From: Spirodela intermedia
Taxonomy: Eukaryota; Streptophyta; Magnoliopsida; Alismatales; Araceae
Reading direction: 5' to 3'
DNA length: 64,000 nucleotides
Assembly: GCA_902729315.2 (NCBI GenBank)
Contig: LR746279.1
Span: forward strand, 2,322,501 to 2,386,500
Positions 54,065 to 63,842 of the stretch are shown piece by piece; the first letter of the stretch is position 1; every line of letters begins with the position of its first letter. The notes below the pieces were generated by a model, which had not been told where the DNA came from, searched no databases, and saw only the letters and a list, made by a program, of their open reading frames with translations. The position numbers were made by a program, and so were the translations under genes.

Positions 54065-56134
54065 GTGATTTGGGTCATCGTCTCCAAGGAGCTTGATGTC
54101 CTGAAGGTTCAAGAGGACATCGGCGTCCGATTGGGCTACTGTCGCCCCGGCGAGGGCCAGGGCCCGACCCTTCCACGGCATCTACACGACAGGGCCACCA
54201 CCCTGCTGAGTGCCCTCTCCCAGAGGAGGTTCCTTCTTCTGCTGGACGATCTGTGGGAGAAACTAGACCTCGGTGCTGTAGGCGTCCCAGACTCTCTCAG
54301 GAACGGAAGCAAGATAGTCTTCACCACACGGTCACTGAAAGTGTGTAACGAGATGGACGCTCAGCAGCGAGTCAAAGTCCCCCTTTTGAATCAGGCGAGT
54401 TCTTGGAAGCTGTTCTGCCAAAGGCTGGGAAGGGGAGAAGACCAGTGGGATCCCTCCATGAAATCTCTCGCATCGGCAGTTGCTGCAAAATGCGGTGGCC
54501 TGCCGCTCACACTCATCACCGTAGGCCGGGGTATGGCGGATGCCACCACCCGCGGCGAGTGGGAAGAGGCTCTCAAGTCGCTTAAGGGTATTCCTGCGAA
54601 GCTTGGTGACATGAAGGAGGTTCTAACTCTTCTCAAGTTCAGCTTCGACAGACTGAAAGATACATCCGCCAGGGAGTGCCTCCTCTACTGCGCCCTCTTC
54701 CCAGAGGATCACAACATCGATATAAGTCAGCTCATTGAGTACTGTGTAGAAGAAGGGCTCTTAGAAAGGGGACGCCATCCCGACTCTATTGATAGAGCTC
54801 GTAATCGCGGGCTCATCACCGTCACGAGTCTCAAAGCTGCCTGCCTGCTAGAAGACGGGAACAACAGAGGACGAGAGGTAAAGCTCCATGACACGGTCCG
54901 CGAGATGGCCTTGTGGATAACTAGCGGCGAAGAGGACGAAAAGAATGTCTTTTTGGTGAACTCCGGGGAGAGGTTGACCCGCGTGCGGATTCCGGAAAGA
55001 TGGATGGAGTCAAGAAGGATATCGTTCATGCACAACGAGATAGGCGTGCTCCCTGAGGAGCCCAGCTGTGATAATCTGCAGACACTGTTGCTGAACAACA
55101 ACCATCCTCCAAGGGAAATCCCCGGTGGGTTTTTCCAGTTCATGCCGAGACTTCTTGTTTTAGATCTGTCGAGAACAGGAATAAGCTTTCTCCCCCCGGG
55201 AATCGGGTCGCTGGTTGAACTGCAGCAGCTCAATCTATCAGAGACTTTCCTGGGATCATTGCCCGTGGAGGTAGGGAGGTTGACGAAGCTGAGACAACTG
55301 CGTTTGGAGGACGTCTATTGTCTGAAGAGTATCCCACGCGAGGCGGTCTCGTCGCTTTCAGGGCTGCAGTCGTTGAACATTTTTAAGAGTTACTATGAGT
55401 TGAGAGGAGGATGGAAGGACGGTGGTAGCGATTGTGTGAGTGATCATGAGGGGAGACAACTCTGTCTGAAAGACTTGGACGGCTTGGGGCAACTGACGGA
55501 GCTCGGTCTTTCTATAACAGGCATGACGCATGAAGACATGCAGGCTTTCCTGGACTCTCACGGGCTGTGCGCATCTATCAGATTTCTATGCATGAAAGAG
55601 GTGGGAAGCTCGTCTTTTGATTTGTCTGCTTGTCTTCAGGTTATGAAAGGCCTGAGAACGCTTTTCATTGAGCATTCTACCCACTTGGAAGAGCTGATCT
55701 TCAACACGAACCAGCCCTCGGAGTTGGAGGGTCTGACATTGTTGCAGCTTCACCGAGCAACGATATCTTGGAAAGATAGAAACGTGTTCGTGAGGGATCT
55801 CAGCACAGGTGTCATCTTCAAAAGCCTTCTGCATCTAGAGATTTCCAAATGTGCAGCATTGGAGGACATCACATGGATCAGAGAACTGCCATGCATCGAG
55901 ATCTTCAGACTAAGCCGATGCTTGAAAATAGTAGAGCTGATAGTAGTTCAAGAGGTGATGAATGGCGACGTGGACTATGAAAAGGATTCTTTTTTTCGCA
56001 AATTAAAGGAGATTTACTTGCATAATCTCGTCAGTTTGAGGAACGTCTGTAGGCATCCCTTGTCGTTTCCTTCCTTGGAAAGAGTGGTAGTATCACTGTC
56101 TAGCGCTGAAGAAGCTACCCTTTGGGCTCTCTAG
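54065..56134 (+). CDS. R13: long CNL lacking coiled coil and P-loop, C-terminus frameshifted
   Basis: One open frame of 689 codons from IWVIVSKELDVLKVQEDIG: kinase-2 RRFLLLLDDLWEKLDL, RNBS-B NGSKIVFTTRS, GLPLTLITVGRG, ECLLYCALFPED, KLHDTVREMALWI, then LRRs. Without the P-loop it should not bind nucleotide normally. The first in-frame ATG is 54353 (MDAQQRVKV), which would give 594 residues. A 2-bp deletion between 56095 and 56096, relative to R5, shifts the tail (SLSSAEEATLWAL, stop) and removes the last about 35 residues. The three CGA codons that are TGA in R5 are intact here. Its promoter-like upstream segment is complete. It could still encode a truncated LRR protein; that is unproven. Confidence 0.75.
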   Translation: MIWVIVSKELDVLKVQEDIGVRLGYCRPGEGQGPTLPRHLHDRATTLLSALSQRRFLLLLDDLWEKLDLGAVGVPDSLRNGSKIVFTTRSLKVCNEMDAQQRVKVPLLNQASSWKLFCQRLGRGEDQWDPSMKSLASAVAAKCGGLPLTLITVGRGMADATTRGEWEEALKSLKGIPAKLGDMKEVLTLLKFSFDRLKDTSARECLLYCALFPEDHNIDISQLIEYCVEEGLLERGRHPDSIDRARNRGLITVTSLKAACLLEDGNNRGREVKLHDTVREMALWITSGEEDEKNVFLVNSGERLTRVRIPERWMESRRISFMHNEIGVLPEEPSCDNLQTLLLNNNHPPREIPGGFFQFMPRLLVLDLSRTGISFLPPGIGSLVELQQLNLSETFLGSLPVEVGRLTKLRQLRLEDVYCLKSIPREAVSSLSGLQSLNIFKSYYELRGGWKDGGSDCVSDHEGRQLCLKDLDGLGQLTELGLSITGMTHEDMQAFLDSHGLCASIRFLCMKEVGSSSFDLSACLQVMKGLRTLFIEHSTHLEELIFNTNQPSELEGLTLLQLHRATISWKDRNVFVRDLSTGVIFKSLLHLEISKCAALEDITWIRELPCIEIFRLSRCLKIVELIVVQEVMNGDVDYEKDSFFRKLKEIYLHNLVSLRNVCRHPLSFPSLERVVVSLSSAEEATLWAL

Positions 56135-56189
56135 TGCCAAGAACATCAAAGAGATCCGTGGTGAGTGATGGTGGTGGAATCTATTAGAA

Positions 56190-57375
56190 TGAGACCAGGA
56201 CGTCCGATCCACATTTGCACCTTATTTTTCCCCATTTTTTTAATATTACGATTTTTCTAGGGACACCAGATTTTCTTGCATTTTATGTAACATCTAAGCA
56301 ATTCCAAGGTGAAGCATGCAGTCATTGAATAGGAAACTATGTGGAGAACATGAGACTAAGATGATGATTGGCTTCAAAATGTCAAATTAATCGTGAATAT
56401 GATGATCCAAATAACCTTTTCTTGGCACCAAAATGTATCTAGTTACCTAACTTAGCCACTGTGCTATATGTCATATCAAATTTGATTAAGTCATTGACCC
56501 AATCAGATGAAGCCTTGGAAAGTAGGCCAAATATATATCATAATCACAACAATTCTATTGATGTGATATATAGCTGATATTTCATAACAATGTGACGTGC
56601 ATTGGGTATGGTTGTGAACAAAGTTTTTATGCACACTATTTATTTAAGAATTATTTTCCCACTCAATCTGATGTATGAATAAAAATATGCTTATATTTCC
56701 ATTCTATTCTTATCATACCTAAGTTATCATCAGTCATTGAAGTTCTCTTGCACTTTAGATGAAGAAGGTAGAAAGTTATTCAAAAATAGTAACATTGATC
56801 TTTAATTATTCCCATATAGTAGTGACTAAATTTGGTATACTCTATATGATTTTGGATTTAATATGACTGCATCTTCTATGATTTCAAGCCTTCTCTCACA
56901 TTAACTAACCCTTATACAAGTCTCTCAAGAATGTAGTATTGAGTATTTGTAGTTTTATTATCTTTCATGTTTCAATGAAAAGGAGAAAATGATAAAAGTT
57001 GCATTTTATGAAGAAATTAAAAATATAAAACCTTATCCAATAAATAGAAAAAAGCAATAAAAGGTAAACTATGTAGTACAAACAATTAATCATTCAATTT
57101 TCATTAGTTATAACATTATGAATGGTTGGTTTTGCAATTTTTGAACACCAAAAAATATGAAATGAATTTCATTAAAATAAATAAAATCAAGCATTTCTTC
57201 TCAATATTGGATATCCCTCCCCTTTGCCCCATAACACAAAAAAATTATGCTTGACATAAACTTTTTCATAACCGTGCACAGAAAGTTTTACTGTATTATG
57301 CTGTACATGCACATTTATAAATGTTCATCTCAGTTTCATAACCTATTGACAGATATGATAAATAGTTGATGCAGT

Positions 57376-57440
<65 letters not shown>

Positions 57441-57960
57441 CTTCACCACAAACTCTCTAAAACCTTACACTAAATTTGAGTCTTATATTATTAACTTTTA
57501 AATTTCTACCACCAAAATATTTATTTAAATTTTAATACTATTTATGCAAAACATAAAAAGATCAAGAAAACTTCACAAGGAAAAATGTATACTACTTTAA
57601 GTAGATAATAGAGGCTACATTGGTATTTCACTCTATGAAAATGTAGATCATTTTAAGAAATATTATTATCCTAGACTAGTTTCACTCCTAAAAAATGGTA
57701 ACTGATATTTGTATTGGTTTCAAGGTAAGCTTGATTATATATCAACTGTAGAGATGAGCTAGTTTTCTATTGATTTTTAGCATTTTCTATATTTTTACTT
57801 ATTTCTATTAATTTCTAACATAATAGGTTGACCAAGTCAAACATGAATTGACATAGAAGGTATTGGATCAACACATACCGATTTGGGCCAAGGTAGATAG
57901 TCTTAAGTCAACATAGTATGTTATTTAATTAGCTATCAACCATCTGAATGTTCATACCTT
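56190..57960. repeat. R13 3' flank, duplicate of the R5 flank
   Basis: Matches 15100-18700 without the solo LTR and without the roughly 545 bp before it. The empty LTR target ATATC is at 57211-57215. No gene. A shorter CT/AC microsatellite is at 57379-57438. Confidence 0.8.
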
Positions 57961-58500
57961 CTCGCTTCCCTAGCAAGGGAAATTTAAGAATTTTAGGTAG
58001 TGAGTACCTTATATTACTTACTACTAAATTTAATAATTTTTACTACTAAATTTAGTATTGGCTTGCTTTATAGCACCTCTCTGCTAGAGGAGACGACAAC
58101 CTCTTTATCTAGCTCATGCTGCTTATTTATCAAGAAGAATATCAATTTTTGAGTATATTTCTGATCCTCAACTAAGGTCATTCACTCTGTAGTTGAATGA
58201 AGAAAAATGAAGCAATTTTTCATTGTTTCAATAGAATTTTGGTATATTTTCTCTGAAATAAGTTGTATTATAATAGAGAGTAAGTTATTTATTATGAAAT
58301 ATGATGTCCCTAGACTGAAAAAATTTGGAAGTGAGAATCAATGAAGGGCAGGTTTCTATGTTTAAGTAGTTTTGATATTGAAAAAAAATCGATGTTCAGT
58401 TGGGCTATTCTCGCCCCAAACAAGACCAAGGTCAAACCCTCCTAGTGCATCCAACCGACATGGTCCTCTCCAAGAGGAATTTCCTTCTGCTGCTGGACGA
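57961..58500 (-). repeat. Inverted copy of spacer X with a CNL kinase-2 scrap
   Basis: Reverse complement of about 52660-53190. It ends on the plus strand with VQLGYSRPKQDQGQTLLVHP, then MVLSKRNFLLLLDD (58395-58500), cut by D1 spacer sequence. With the direct X copy at 60765-61195 it forms a long inverted repeat with a loop of about 2.3 kb. A 50-bp stretch around 58068-58120 is an exact reverse complement of 60903-60952. Confidence 0.85.
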
Positions 58501-59199
58501 CAAACTCTATTTCTTTTACTTTATACTTATTTTTTGATTTATTGAATGATAGTTTGTGTAATTTCAAGTTTTTCAAACCTTTTTTATTTAAATACAATTC
58601 CGTTAGTTTTTCTAAATTTTAATTTGATCAATTAAATCATATGTAATTACTTATGTAAAAATTATTAGATGGAACTATGTTATGTCAAAATCACATTTAT
58701 CAAGGTGCTGATGTCATCTCAACATCCACACTTAAAATTTTCCATTTATATAAAATTTTAAATATATTTTATATTCATCATTTAGTCTATAAATCATAAA
58801 AACTAGTATTCTTTAAAAACAATTGAGGTATTATCAGATAGTATATTACATCTCTATGATCAAGTTAAAAATTTATCAATATTTTAAAAACCTTTTATCT
58901 AATTATAATTTATTTATTTACTATAAAATATTTTAAAGTTTTAAATATTAATATTTTAAAATTGTATAACTATTAAATTTATGCTATTTATTATATAATA
59001 ATTAGGTCATATTAAAAATTATTCAGAAGTATAAACAATGGGATTCAATAATGAAAAAATTAATAAATCAATTATATGAGTCTTTGTAAAATATGCTTTA
59101 AGACAATATGGTACTTAGTTGATCAAATTCTGACCAAATATTATATTTCTAGAATAAATGGATGAAAATAAGGATGTGAAGTAAAGACACCTCAAATGA
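58501..59199. repeat. Duplicated AT-rich spacer D1, copy 4 (partial)
   Basis: Matches the last about 700 bp of D1. No gene. Confidence 0.75.
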
Positions 59200-59550
59200 A
59201 TGGAGACATGCATTGAGCACTTCAAGTTAACAGGATGCAAAAAAATAAAAGATTTGAGAGTAGTTGAAGAGGTGATGGATGATGAAGATTTTGAAAATAA
59301 ATATTTTTTTTCCAAACTAAGGTTTATTTACCTGCAAAGTGCACTGAATGTGAGGAGGAGCATGTGCATACATCTCTTGTTATTTCCTTCCTTGGTGCTA
59401 CTCTAAGTGGATAACTGTCTTGAGCTGAAGAAGCTACTCTTTGGGCTCTCTAGTGCAAAGAACATCAAAGTGATCAGTCGTAACAAAGAATGGTGGAATC
59501 CATTAGAGTGAGACAATGAAGACAACAAAATTTATTTAATTGAGTGACTA
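59200..59550 (+). pseudogene. C-terminal CNL LRR scrap, copy 3
   Basis: The best-preserved copy: EHFKLTGCKKIKDLRVVEEV, FFSKLRFIYLQSALNVRRSM, LLLFPSLVLL, stop, then the KNIKVISRNKEWWN tail in the following sequence. It has the same origin as 24141 and 47400. Confidence 0.75.
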
Positions 59551-59860
59551 GATAGAATTCAACATCTATTGGACAGAGTTCTCTTGTTCATTAGCAGCCA
59601 TACAAAGAGTGGTGTGTATCAGAGTAGTTATTTTACCCTCCTTCTAACTCATTATTCATCTCTCTCTCGTTATGGCTTGATTTAAATTATTCTTACTTAC
59701 CTTCTTATATCTTGATGGATTTAATGAAATATCTTGGTCCACTAAGTTAGTTATAAAAAAATTTGGTGATGATCTATCCAAGATCTTCATTATGTGACTA
59801 CATGTCTCCAGTGCATCAAGGCCCCATGTTTAGTTGAATTTGATCTCAAGGAGCACCAAG
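59551..59860. repeat. Duplicated spacer, no gene
   Basis: Matches 24479-24790. It ends where R14 homology begins (near GGCTCCTCAAGGAGCACG). Confidence 0.6.
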
Positions 59861-60758
59861 GCTCCTCAAGGAGCACGCTTATCTCATTACGCATCAGAGA
59901 TATCCTTCTCGCCTCCATCCATCTTTCCGGCGTTGGCACATGCCTCAACTGCTCCCCGGAGTTCACCAAGAAGACATTCCCTCTCTCATCACCTTCGCCG
60001 CTGGTTATCCACAATGCCATCTCGCGAACCGTGTCATGGCGCTTCACCTGTATTCCTTCCCCGTACACATCTTCTAGCAGGCAGGCAGCCTTGAGATTCT
60101 TGATGACAATGAGGCCGCCGTCACGAGCTCTCTCAATGGGGTTGGGATGGCGTCCTGTATCTAAGAGCCCCTCACCCACCCAGTAATCAACAAGCTCGCT
60201 TATAAGGATGTTGTGATCCTCTTGGAAGAGGGAGCAATAGAGAAGGCACTCCTTGGCGGATGTATCTTTCAATCTGTCGAAACTGAACTTGAGAAGAATT
60301 AGAACCTCTTTCATGTCTCCGAGCTCCACGGGTATGCCCTTCAGCGCCATGAGAGCCTCTTTCCACTCGCCATGGGTGGTGGCATCCGCCATGGCCCGGC
60401 CTACGGTGATGAGGGTGATCGGAAGGCCTCCGCATTTTTGACAAACGGCTTCTGCGAGAGACCTTATAGAGAGATCATTTCACTGGTCTTCTCCTTTTCC
60501 CATCTTTTGGCAAAAGAGCATCCAAGAGCTCTCTAGATTCAACAAGGGCACCTTAACTTTCCTCTGAGCATCCATATCGATACACACTTTTAGTGAGTGT
60601 GTGGTGAAGACGATCTTGCTTCTGTTCCTGAAAGAGGAAGAGAAGGGGACGCCTACAGTTTCGAGATCTAGTTTCTCCCACAGGTCGTCAGCAGCAAAAG
60701 GAAATTCCTCTTGGAGAGGACCGTGTCGGTTGGATGCACTGGACAAGGCAAGGGTCAC
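59861..60758 (-). pseudogene. R14: CNL fragment (kinase-2 to first LRR) with a nonsense mutation
   Basis: Minus strand: DDLWEKLDLETVGVPFSSSF, RNBS-B, EDQ, then a TGA at 60480-60482 in place of the Trp codon of EDQWND. The same frame continues with GLPITLITVGRAMADATTHG, ECLLYCSLFQED, KRHDTVREMALWI (MHD site RHD) and the first LRR, ending in spacer sequence at about 59861. It lacks P-loop and coiled coil. The right break is shared with R4. Confidence 0.85.
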
Positions 60759-60764
60759 TATTAT

Positions 60765-61195
60765 AATACAACTTATTTCAGATAAAATATATCAAAATTC
60801 TATTGAAACAATGAAAAATTACTTCATTTTTCTTCATTCAACTACAAAATGAATGACCTTAGTTGAGGATCAGAAATATACTCAAGAAGAATAAGCAGCA
60901 TGAGCTAGATAAAGAGGTTGTCGTCTCCTCTAGCAGAGAGGTGCTATAAAGCAAGCCAATACTAAATTTAGTAGTAAAAATTATTAAATTTAGTAGTAAG
61001 TAATATAAGGTACTCACTAGCTAAATTTCTTAAATTTCCCTTGCTAGGGAAGCGAGAAAATACTGAAATGATCAGGGAATAATGAACTCATCGAGGGTTT
61101 TTGCTAGAGATCATCAAGTTTTTTTGAGGCCTAACCCATGTGATCTGAAGCTTTAGCTCTTGATTTTACAACCTATGCATTCCTGTGGCCAAGAT
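60765..61195 (+). repeat. Spacer X, copy 3
   Basis: As 12105-12548. Partner of the inverted copy at 57961-58400. Confidence 0.75.
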
Positions 61196-61259
61196 TTGCA
61201 TTGCTACCAATAATTTAGAACTATTGCTCAACGCAAGAGTATATTATGTTAAATAGTGA

Positions 61260-61375
61260 TGGGGATGGGACATGCCATGTCATTAGTGCATCCACGCCAG
61301 CCTAGTATCCCGCCACATCAGCATGGTCTACCACGTCATCGTCGAATGCCACGTCATTCCTATAAAATATCCCTT
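61260..61375 (+). promoter_or_regulatory. Promoter-like segment of K3: CACGTCA repeats and TATA
   Basis: CCACGTCA at 61331-61338 and 61349-61356, a degenerate CCATGTCA before them, and CTATAAAATA around 61360-61369. It corresponds to 53378-53512. Function inferred from motifs and position. Confidence 0.45.
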
Positions 61376-61507
61376 TAATGACACCTCCTTTCATATTCTA
61401 TAAAATATCCCTGTACTGACGATTGAACAAAGAAAAGAAGAGGAGGAGAAGAAATAAATTTTAGGTATTTGGTTAAGATTACAGCAAAGTCACCCCATTT
61501 AGGGTTT

Positions 61508-61615
61508 GGTCGCGAGGACCACCGTCGAGTCCGGTCAGTGGGATGGTCGAGAGGACCACCTTAGCCCCCGGTCAAGGGGATGGTCGCGAGGACCACCGCC
61601 GACACCGGTCGGAGC
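61508..61615 (+). repeat. Three tandem 37-bp repeats
   Basis: Units start at 61508, 61545 and 61582, each opening GGTCG[C/A]GAGGACCACC. Because 37 is not a multiple of three, each unit puts the same motif in a different frame, producing three overlapping spurious open frames. Confidence 0.85.
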
Positions 61616-62115
61616 TTGCGGCCCGACGCGCCTCCGTCGCGCGTCCTCAGGGCGCCGCCGCCCTTCTCGCCTCCGCCGTCCCGCCTTCCAGCAGCCTCAT
61701 CGTCGCCGTCTCCCTCCGGTGCCGCCGTCCCGCCTTCCCGCCGCCTCCGTCGTCACCGCCTCCTGCCTCCACCGATGACGCGTCCACCGCCACCGTTCAC
61801 TCGCGGCCGCCCCGCCGCTGAAACGCCCGAATTAGGATTTCGGCAGCGACTCCATTAAGGGGAACACTTATTGGGCCTCACCCACCTTACCCGCCGGCCC
61901 AACCATCAGGCCCACCAAGCTAATCCACCGCGTTGTCCCGCATCAAATAGTCTCATGATTGAGGAAGATATATTCTTGATGTAACTTCGGGAACAGTCGA
62001 ATATTACATCTTTTGCGCACTACGCCTCCTCATCTCCCTTCTGTTTCTCCACCGCCGTCTGATCTCATCAAGAGTGAGGTTTCCACCCGACAAACTTCAA
62101 GGTGCCAGCAAGAAA
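61616..62115 (+). promoter_or_regulatory. Shared 5' module of kelch and CNL loci, copy 4
   Basis: The fullest copy: GC-rich CCGCC block, CGAATTAGGATTTCGGCAG, then the CTCCTCATCTCCCTTCTG segment to GCAAGAAAATG. Likely 5' UTR or leader of K3. Confidence 0.5.
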
Positions 62116-62185
62116 ATGATTGATATATATCTTGGCTTTGCAACTCCCCTGCCGATCTCTTCCTTCCTGCGTAGAAACTATCAGC

Positions 62186-62761
62186 ATGAATTGCTGCCTT
62201 GCTTGTCTGGGATTCTTCTGGGATCCCATATCTCAGAGTCTGCAAAGCTTGCTGCTTGCTGATGACCTCTGGGCTTACGATGTTTTGGACGGGAAGTGGG
62301 TCAAGTTCCCGGAGCCAGGGAAGAGCTGCCGTCCCCGGGGAGGAACTGGGCTCGCCGTAGCCGGAGAGAAGATCTGGATAGTTTATGGTTTCTCAGGTGA
62401 AGAGGTAGACGACGTCCACTGCTTCGACCCGGCCTCCGGGGAGTGGACGGAGGTGGAGACAACCGGGGACAAACCTTGCCCTCGGAGCGTCTTCTCCATA
62501 GCCAGCATTGGACAGCGCGTGATCATATGCGGAGGCGAAGTTGATCCGAACGATCTCGGCCATCTCGGCGCCGTGAGCTTCGCCGGCGATTCGTACGTGT
62601 TGGACACGGCGACGAAAGCATGGAAGAAGCTGGCGGAGGTGGCGGAGCCCGGGGAGCACCCCGGGCCTCGCGGCTGGTGCGCGTTCTCCGTGGGTCGCCG
62701 GGACGGGGAGGAAGGGCTGCTTGTCTACAGTGGGAATTCGCCCACCAATGACCGTCTGTGA
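62186..62761 (+). CDS. K3: chimeric protein, CNL N-terminal leader fused to NSP5-like kelch domain
   Basis: From the ATG at 62186 the frame reads MNCCLACLGFFWDPISQSLQ, which is the N-terminus of the CNLs (compare MNPFLVCLGFFWDPLSQGMQ in R1), then SLLLADDLWAYDVLDGKWVK and about 165 residues of a nitrile-specifier-like kelch protein (IWIVYGFSGEEVDDVHCFDP, GGEVDPNDLGHLGAVSFAGD, HPGPRGWCAFSVG, NSPTNDRL). The leader is preceded by the CNL 5' UTR context (TCCTTCCTGCGTAGAAACTATCAGC). It is 191 residues; full NSP5-like proteins are longer (about 325), so N-terminal kelch repeats are missing. A 1-bp insertion (GTCTGTGACG) creates a stop that removes the last about 12 residues present in K2. GGEV..NDLGH lies where specifier proteins are reported to bind Fe(II); I cannot confirm the triad. 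A complete promoter-like segment lies upstream. Confidence 0.7.
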   Translation: MNCCLACLGFFWDPISQSLQSLLLADDLWAYDVLDGKWVKFPEPGKSCRPRGGTGLAVAGEKIWIVYGFSGEEVDDVHCFDPASGEWTEVETTGDKPCPRSVFSIASIGQRVIICGGEVDPNDLGHLGAVSFAGDSYVLDTATKAWKKLAEVAEPGEHPGPRGWCAFSVGRRDGEEGLLVYSGNSPTNDRL

Positions 62762-62789
62762 CGACATCTTCTTCTTCACTCCTTCCTTT

Positions 62790-63740
62790 GCCAGGTGAGG
62801 AAATGCTATGAAGGTATCGGACGCCATGGATCTATCCTGGAAGGTATCTGTGCTTTTTATGTTGTAAACTCTTCAAATGCCCGACTTGTGGGCAAGGTAT
62901 GTATATCTGGGTTTACTCGGAGTCCAACGAAAGCTTATATTCAGAAACTATCGAGGTCCGACCGCCTGAGAACGTCTGGTTAATTCTGATGCCCAGGTCT
63001 CTGTCTCCTCTCTGTCTCTCGCTACCTCGCTCGCTCGTCTTCAGGTTTCAAGGTGACCTGTTCTTGTTTCTAGGTTTATTTTATGCTGAACGTAAGAACA
63101 TAGGATCATGGATCATTTACTCCCTTAGCTTATCATAAATATCTTGGAACTTATGAATAAAAAAGGATTTAAGTGAACATAAATAGAGTTTCGTGGCATG
63201 AATGAAAAAGTCAAAATGATTTGGTTAACTTAAATGATAAGTAATTTAAGAACATAGGATCATGGATCATTTGCTCCCTTAGTTATGATAAATCTCTTGG
63301 AACTTACGGATAGAAAACGATTTAAGTAAACATAAATAGCGTTTCATGGCATGAATGAAAAAGTCAAAATGATTTAGTTAACTTAAATGAAAAGTAATTT
63401 ATGAAAAAGTCAATGTAGAGGGAGTAATGAACTATGAATGCGTTGCATATTGGAAACGAGTTCCCTTGTTTACTGTTATTGGAACCATATGATGTTCCGT
63501 AATTTTATTCTGGATGTAATTTCCTTTCATTAATGATATCCGTTAGTAAGAAATAACGACGATACAAAGTTTGAGATGTTGTTATCGTAGGTAACTTCAT
63601 GCGCCGTTTATTTGCAAGGACCCCAGCTGGACAGGCGAACGTTGACCATCAACTGTTGGCTGCTGGAATATTTCAACCGTGCTAATAGTTCAATGTCAAC
63701 GTTAAATTTCGGTGAAATCGGACGATCGGGAGAGAGAGGA
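62790..63740. repeat. K3 3' flank
   Basis: Matches 38713-39640 nearly throughout, including the internally repeated GATCATGGATCATTT segment. In the K2 copy it leads into R9; here it diverges at about 63745, so no CNL follows inside the window. Confidence 0.75.
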
Positions 63741-63842
63741 GGAAAGGCGGGGAGAAAGGCACCCGCCCCTTCACCCCTTCATTTCTGCTCCCTCGGTTAG
63801 GGTTCGGAGAATTTGAAAATGGTTTTGGAGATCAGGGTGGCG

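Noticed and set aside
61506-61858. Three overlapping open frames rich in Arg/Pro
   Set aside because: They are produced by the 37-bp repeat in three frames plus GC-rich low-complexity sequence; no family and no conserved start.
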